From the NCBI GenBank assembly GCA_028717165.1, contig JAQUOK010000085.1, forward strand, positions 1 through 8,962: a DNA stretch of 8,962 nt. The letters are read 5' to 3'. Both the position numbers and the translations under genes were made by a program. Positions 6,530 to 8,962 of the stretch are shown here, one piece after another (position 1 is the stretch's first letter; each line of letters begins with the position of its first letter). The DNA comes from Victivallaceae bacterium. GTDB lineage: Bacteria > Verrucomicrobiota > Lentisphaeria > Victivallales > Victivallaceae. Under the pieces are notes generated by a model, which made no database searches, was not told the origin of the DNA, and saw only the letters and a list, made by a program, of their open reading frames with translations.

Positions 6530-6940
6530 ATGTACGGACATCTTATATTCAGTACCCAGGGCCACGTTGAATATCTGGATGATAAAATACGCGTTAGAGT
6601 TCATTCGTATATGGCAACGCTCCTCCGTAATATGAATTGTTCTTATGTTCATGTTGGAGGCACTGAAGACCATGTGCATATTTTATTTGACTTGGGGAAA
6701 ACTGATTTGCCGGTAAATATTATCGGCAAAGTGAAAAAAGAAAGTTCTAAATTCATCAAGACTCTTGGTAAAAATTATGAAGATTTTTACTGGCAGGGCG
6801 GATATGGTTTGTTTTCTGTCAGTCCTTCAAGTAAAGTTAAAGTAGCTGATTACATAAGTTCACAAATTGAGCATCATAAGAAAATGTCTTTTAAAGAAGA
6901 ATTTCTTGCGTATTTGAAAAAGTATACTTTATTAGTCTGA
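6530..6940 (+). CDS. IS200/IS605-like Y1 transposase (TnpA), probably with a damaged start
   Basis: The 136-residue open frame encodes a Y1 HUH-type transposase, which cuts and rejoins single-stranded DNA at hairpin ends through a phosphotyrosine link. The HUH motif is HVH (His48-Val49-His50) in GGTEDHVHILFDL. The catalytic tyrosine is Tyr108 in ADYISSQIEHH, with Gln112 completing the YxxxQ motif of this family. KKESSKFIK and YWQGGYGLFSVSPS also match short IS200-like transposases, as does the C-terminal FKEEFLAYLKKY. It is near full length but lacks the first seven family residues: an upstream ATG at 6509 with a good binding site is cut off by TAA at 6515. Translation may restart at 6530, giving a protein whose activity is uncertain. 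No TnpB or other accessory gene accompanies it. It lies between palindromic repeats that may be its substrates. Codon use is AT-rich, like the nuclease-like gene. Confidence 0.85.
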   Translation: MYGHLIFSTQGHVEYLDDKIRVRVHSYMATLLRNMNCSYVHVGGTEDHVHILFDLGKTDLPVNIIGKVKKESSKFIKTLGKNYEDFYWQGGYGLFSVSPSSKVKVADYISSQIEHHKKMSFKEEFLAYLKKYTLLV

Positions 6941-6982
6941 AAATTTGACAATATGTTAAAAACTTTTGACTAAATTTTCAAA

Positions 6983-7050
6983 GTGTAGCCACGGCTGTCC
7001 CTAGCCGTGCGTCACATAACTGCGCCCTTGGAGACAGGGGGCGGCTACAC
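6983..7050. repeat. Three-way-junction palindrome with GTAG/CTAC feet
   Basis: GTGTAGCC (6983-6990) is complementary to GGCTACAC (7043-7050). Inside lie two further stems: CACGGCT (6990-6996) with AGCCGTG (7003-7009), and CGCCC (7023-7027) with GGGCG (7039-7043), extendable by G-T pairs. The single shared base at 6990 can belong to only one stem. Each inner hairpin has GTAG at its foot, one per strand, so this is an inverted pair of REP-like units unlike those of copies A and B. It starts 42 bases after the transposase stop, where a right-end hairpin of an IS200-like element would be expected. A further small palindrome CGTTCCCGAACG follows at 7051-7062. Confidence 0.75.
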
Positions 7051-7095
7051 CGTTCCCGAACGAATAAAAAGTTAATAATTCAACCTAAAACAGTA

Positions 7096-7101
7096 TATAA
7101 T
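7096..7101 (+). promoter_or_regulatory. Possible -10 element
   Basis: A perfect TATAAT occurs in the AT-rich spacer 7063-7130. No convincing -35 hexamer is found at the right distance, so the assignment is weak. If used, the transcript would run through repeat copy B into the GT39 gene. Apart from this and half of a CTGAAAGGG/CCCTTTCAG pair (7131-7139 with 7148-7156), I see nothing between 7063 and 7144. Confidence 0.2.
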
Positions 7102-7163
7102 ATAGATTACGAACCTGAATACCTTTGGGACTGAAAGGGGCGAGGTTCCCTTTCAGGGAACGG

Positions 7164-7182
7164 TTTTTTTTGGGGGGGGGGG
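7164..7182 (+). repeat. Homopolymer tract of eight T then eleven G
   Basis: T at 7164-7171 is followed directly by G at 7172-7182, between the left terminal palindrome and the minus GTAG hairpin of copy B. Copy A has no such tract. Runs this long are prone to slippage in the cell and to sequencing error, so the exact length should be treated with care. Confidence 0.9.
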
Positions 7183-7184
7183 AA

Positions 7185-7207
7185 CCCACCGCGTTGCGGT
7201 GGGCTAC
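7185..7207 (-). repeat. REP-like GTAG hairpin, minus orientation (copy B)
   Basis: CCCACCGC (7185-7192), loop GTT and GCGGTGGG (7196-7203) pair perfectly over eight bases, followed by CTAC (7204-7207), which is GTAG on the minus strand. Confidence 0.8.
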
Positions 7208-7212
7208 GTTGA

Positions 7213-7231
7213 AAACCCCCCTTGGGGGTTT
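7213..7231. repeat. AAACCCCC/GGGGGTTT hairpin (copy B)
   Basis: AAACCCCC (7213-7220) pairs perfectly with GGGGGTTT (7224-7231) around CTT. It is the longer counterpart of 6313-6327. Confidence 0.75.
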
Positions 7232-7316
7232 GGAAAAGATTAATTTTCCCGGAAAGGGAGTTACAGCGTAGCTCGGGGCTATCCGTTAAGAACTCCCTGT
7301 TGATGAAGAAATTAAT

Positions 7317-7333
7317 TTTCCCTGCGAGGGAAA
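7317..7333. repeat. TTTCCCT/AGGGAAA internal hairpin (copy B)
   Basis: TTTCCCT and AGGGAAA form a seven-pair stem around GCG. ATTCACC joins it to the plus GTAG hairpin, exactly as in copy A. Confidence 0.75.
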
Positions 7334-7339
7334 TTCACC

Positions 7340-7362
7340 GTAGCCCAAGGCAGCGCCTTGGG
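7340..7362 (+). repeat. REP-like GTAG hairpin, plus orientation (copy B)
   Basis: GTAG (7340-7343) precedes CCCAAGGC (7344-7351), loop AGC and GCCTTGGG (7355-7362), a perfect eight-pair stem. Confidence 0.8.
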
Positions 7363-7426
7363 GTGAATATGAAAATAAAACAACGTTCCCTGCAAGGGAA
7401 CTTCAAAACGCGAAAAGGAATCATCG

Positions 7427-8962
7427 ATGAGCAGACAGAAAATCGCTTTTTTTATCTTTCTGGTTTCTACCGGTTTGTTTCTGGCCGGACTGCAGAATAC
7501 GGAGTTCGTCAAAATAAACTGCCGTTTCGGCTTGTTTATCCATGAAATGGCTGAAAGTCCGCTGGGGCCGTTTCCGTTGCTGTATGGAGAACCGTATTGC
7601 GATTATCTTTCAATTCATACGTATTTGATGTACCTGGCCTCGTTCCTGGGGGGAGTGACAATGCTGACCGCGACTTTGCCGAGCGCCCTGGCAGGCGGCG
7701 GGGTTATGAGTTTTACTTACCTGATCGGCGCGCGGAAGTCAAATAAGTTCGGTCTGCTGGCGGTTTTGCTGCTGGCTTCAAGCTATGAGTTTTTGAATAT
7801 CGCCCGCGCGCCGTCGCCGGATATGTTTGTGGCATTCTCGAGTATTTGCGCCTTTTACCTGATGTACACTTCGGAGCTGGAAAACAAGGCACTTCGTTTG
7901 TTATTTCTGCCGCTGCTGTTCGTTATCGGGTTCGCCATGCGGGGGCCGATCGGGGCGGTTATCCCGGTCGGGGTGGTTTTTATTTATTACCTCAGCGCCC
8001 GCCGCTGGAAGACCGCCGTTGCCGGCGGAGTTCTGGGAACCCTGGTGCTTTCCTGCTGTCTTATGCTGCTGATCATAGCCGTTTACCGGTATGGCGGCCG
8101 GGAACTGGTCAAGACTTTTCAGGAAACTCAGATCGGCAGCCGCATGTCGAAGGGAAAACCGGTCTGGTTTTATTTTACCAATGCGATGGGGGCTTACGCC
8201 CTGGCTTATCCGCTGGCTTTTTTGGTGATGGGCGTTTATGCCTGGAGCGAAAGGAAAAAATACTTTGCGGAAGCCTCTCCTGACAGCTATGCCGCTTTGC
8301 GGCAGCGCCTTACCGGCTGGCTGCTGGTCATCGTTCTCGGCATGAGCATTCCCGGCACCAAGCATCTGCGTTATATTGTCGCGGCGATACCGGCCGCGGC
8401 TCTGCTGGCGGCGTTTTTGTTCGTCAACCCGGACCGGCTGCTGCTGTTTCAAAAAATACGCGACTGGTTACTCAAAATATGCCGGTTTGTTCCGTTTGCG
8501 GCGCTGGGAGCTGTGGCGGTCGGGGCAATTGTGCTGAAAATATTGAAAACAGATATTCCGGTTCCCATTTTTCTGCCTGCCATAGTTTTTCTGGTGATCG
8601 GTTTCGCCATGTTCGGCGGCATGCGCAAAATCAAGGGAATAGACAAGCTGATGTTCACTGTAACTTTGACTGTGATGAGCTTTCTGGTGATAAAAATAAT
8701 GCTTATCGAACCGATTGAGAATTACAGCGAGTCTTCATATGAATTTGTGAAAAAGGTTGAAAGCCTGCGCCCGGCCGGCGGTAAATTGTGTTTCTGCGGA
8801 ATCGACCGTGACGGGGAAGCCTTGAAATACCTGATCAATCTGCCACGGAACCGGTATTATATTCCGGTTTTTGTCGGCCTGGGAAAAAATGAGGAACTGC
8901 TGAAATTGCCGACCGGTACCCTGATCGTTTTCAAATCCAATAAAATAAAATCCGTTAAGCCG
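7427..8962 (+). CDS. GT39/ArnT-like multi-pass membrane glycosyltransferase (partial, runs off the window)
   Basis: The frame stays open for 512 codons to the window end. It encodes an integral membrane protein with a first membrane segment at residues 6-22 and many later ones (about 67-83, 107-119, 158-189, 199-220, 253-271, 298-310, 315-333, 355-372, 378-396, 409-427), then a soluble C-terminal part from about 430. Signatures of GT39/ArnT-type enzymes, which transfer sugars from polyprenyl-phosphate carriers on the outer face of the inner membrane, are ARAPSPD (126-132), MRGPIGAVIP (171-180) and GTKHLRY (310-316) before a Pro/Ala-rich helix. The usual first-loop catalytic acid is less clear; the loop around residues 39-60 carries Glu40, Glu43, Glu55 and Asp59. 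AAGGA (7415-7419) lies seven bases before the ATG, just after repeat copy B. The acceptor may be lipid A, another lipid or protein; the sequence does not say. The stop lies beyond 8962. Confidence 0.8.
   Translation, partial: MSRQKIAFFIFLVSTGLFLAGLQNTEFVKINCRFGLFIHEMAESPLGPFPLLYGEPYCDYLSIHTYLMYLASFLGGVTMLTATLPSALAGGGVMSFTYLIGARKSNKFGLLAVLLLASSYEFLNIARAPSPDMFVAFSSICAFYLMYTSELENKALRLLFLPLLFVIGFAMRGPIGAVIPVGVVFIYYLSARRWKTAVAGGVLGTLVLSCCLMLLIIAVYRYGGRELVKTFQETQIGSRMSKGKPVWFYFTNAMGAYALAYPLAFLVMGVYAWSERKKYFAEASPDSYAALRQRLTGWLLVIVLGMSIPGTKHLRYIVAAIPAAALLAAFLFVNPDRLLLFQKIRDWLLKICRFVPFAALGAVAVGAIVLKILKTDIPVPIFLPAIVFLVIGFAMFGGMRKIKGIDKLMFTVTLTVMSFLVIKIMLIEPIENYSESSYEFVKKVESLRPAGGKLCFCGIDRDGEALKYLINLPRNRYYIPVFVGLGKNEELLKLPTGTLIVFKSNKIKSVKP

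Larger units (their letters stand above)
6240..7408. mobile_element. IS200-like transposase and REP/BIME-type palindrome island
   Basis: This segment contains two related composite palindromic elements, one on each side of a Y1 transposase gene, plus a third, different inverted pair directly after the gene. The shared features are hairpins with GTAG at the 5' foot, placed in opposite orientations (CTAC...GTAG), and TTCCCT-N3-AGGGAA hairpins at the edges. This resembles the bacterial REP/BIME arrangement, in which RAYT-type Y1 transposases recognise GTAG-footed hairpins. I cannot fix outer mobile-element ends or a target duplication; IS200-type elements do not make duplications. It separates the nuclease-like gene from the GT39 gene. 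The island label and the transposase-repeat link are inference from layout. Confidence 0.6.
7145..7408. repeat. Composite palindromic repeat, copy B
   Basis: This copy repeats the layout of copy A: a terminal GTTCCCTTTCAGGGAAC (7145-7161), a minus GTAG hairpin (7185-7207), a C/G-run hairpin (7213-7231), a variable middle, a TTTCCCT-GCG-AGGGAAA hairpin (7317-7333), a plus GTAG hairpin (7340-7362) and a terminal GTTCCCTGCAAGGGAAC (7385-7401) followed by TTCAAAA. The middle differs and includes an extra degenerate unit, TTTCCCGGAAA (7245-7255) plus GTAG at 7268-7271 with a broken stem. A T8-G11 tract follows the left end. Terminal repeats are less perfect than in copy A. A 107-codon open frame in this area is a by-product of the repeat and is not called as a gene. 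Confidence 0.85.

Noticed and set aside
6983..7050. tRNA gene, because of the 68-nt cloverleaf-like fold.
   Set aside because: There are only two inner arms, no anticodon arm in the proper place, no TPsiC-arm sequence and no CCA end; the GTAG-footed inverted pairs explain it better.
6240..7408. CRISPR array.
   Set aside because: The repeats are palindromes of several types with irregular spacing, and there are no uniform unique spacers or cas genes.
7222..7545. A 107-codon + strand open frame across repeat copy B and the start of the GT39 gene.
   Set aside because: Half of it is translated palindromic repeat and the rest is a different frame of the GT39 gene, which has a better binding site, coherent membrane segments and stays open to the window end.
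7846..8718. Several open frames on both strands inside the last gene.
   Set aside because: They lie in other frames of the continuous GT39-like membrane protein and show no family motifs.

Overview
This window looks like a chromosomal segment of a Gram-negative-type bacterium with a moderately GC-rich genome. Gene content (uronate isomerase, LarE, a GT4 and a GT39-like glycosyltransferase, strong AGGAGG-type ribosome binding sites) and the style of the short IS200-like transposase would fit a PVC-group organism such as Lentisphaerota. That is a guess from gene style, not something the sequence proves. All convincing genes are on the + strand.

Layout. Positions 1-303 hold the end of an unrecognised gene, overlapped by a GT4 glycosyltransferase (293-1468). 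After a 179-bp gap with two small hairpins and a possible promoter comes a metabolic block: larE (1648-2445), uxaC (2487-3854) and proA (3957-5234). The proA leader contains a perfect 9-bp hairpin. An AT-rich gene follows (5282-6166), encoding a predicted PD-(D/E)XK nuclease-like domain fused to a DUF5655 domain.

From about 6240 to 7408 there is a repeat island. Two copies (A, 6240-6495; B, 7145-7408) of a composite palindromic element flank an IS200/IS605-like Y1 transposase gene (6530-6940) and a 68-nt three-way-junction palindrome (6983-7050). The composites contain hairpins with the tetranucleotide GTAG at their foot, in inverted pairs, as in REP/BIME elements mobilised by Y1 transposases. 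The transposase appears to have acquired a TAA at codon 3 of its expected start. The right end of each composite stops just upstream of a ribosome binding site. The window ends inside a large multi-pass GT39/ArnT-like glycosyltransferase (7427 to beyond 8962).

How the genes work together. The two glycosyltransferases suggest cell-surface glycan synthesis. uxaC feeds hexuronates into central metabolism, proA makes a proline precursor, and LarE builds the nickel-pincer cofactor of LarA-type racemases. No shared pathway links these last three, so they may simply be neighbours. The nuclease gene and repeat/transposase island look like an accessory insertion between proA and the GT39 gene. The most unusual material is this REP-transposase island; no complete new defence system is evident.
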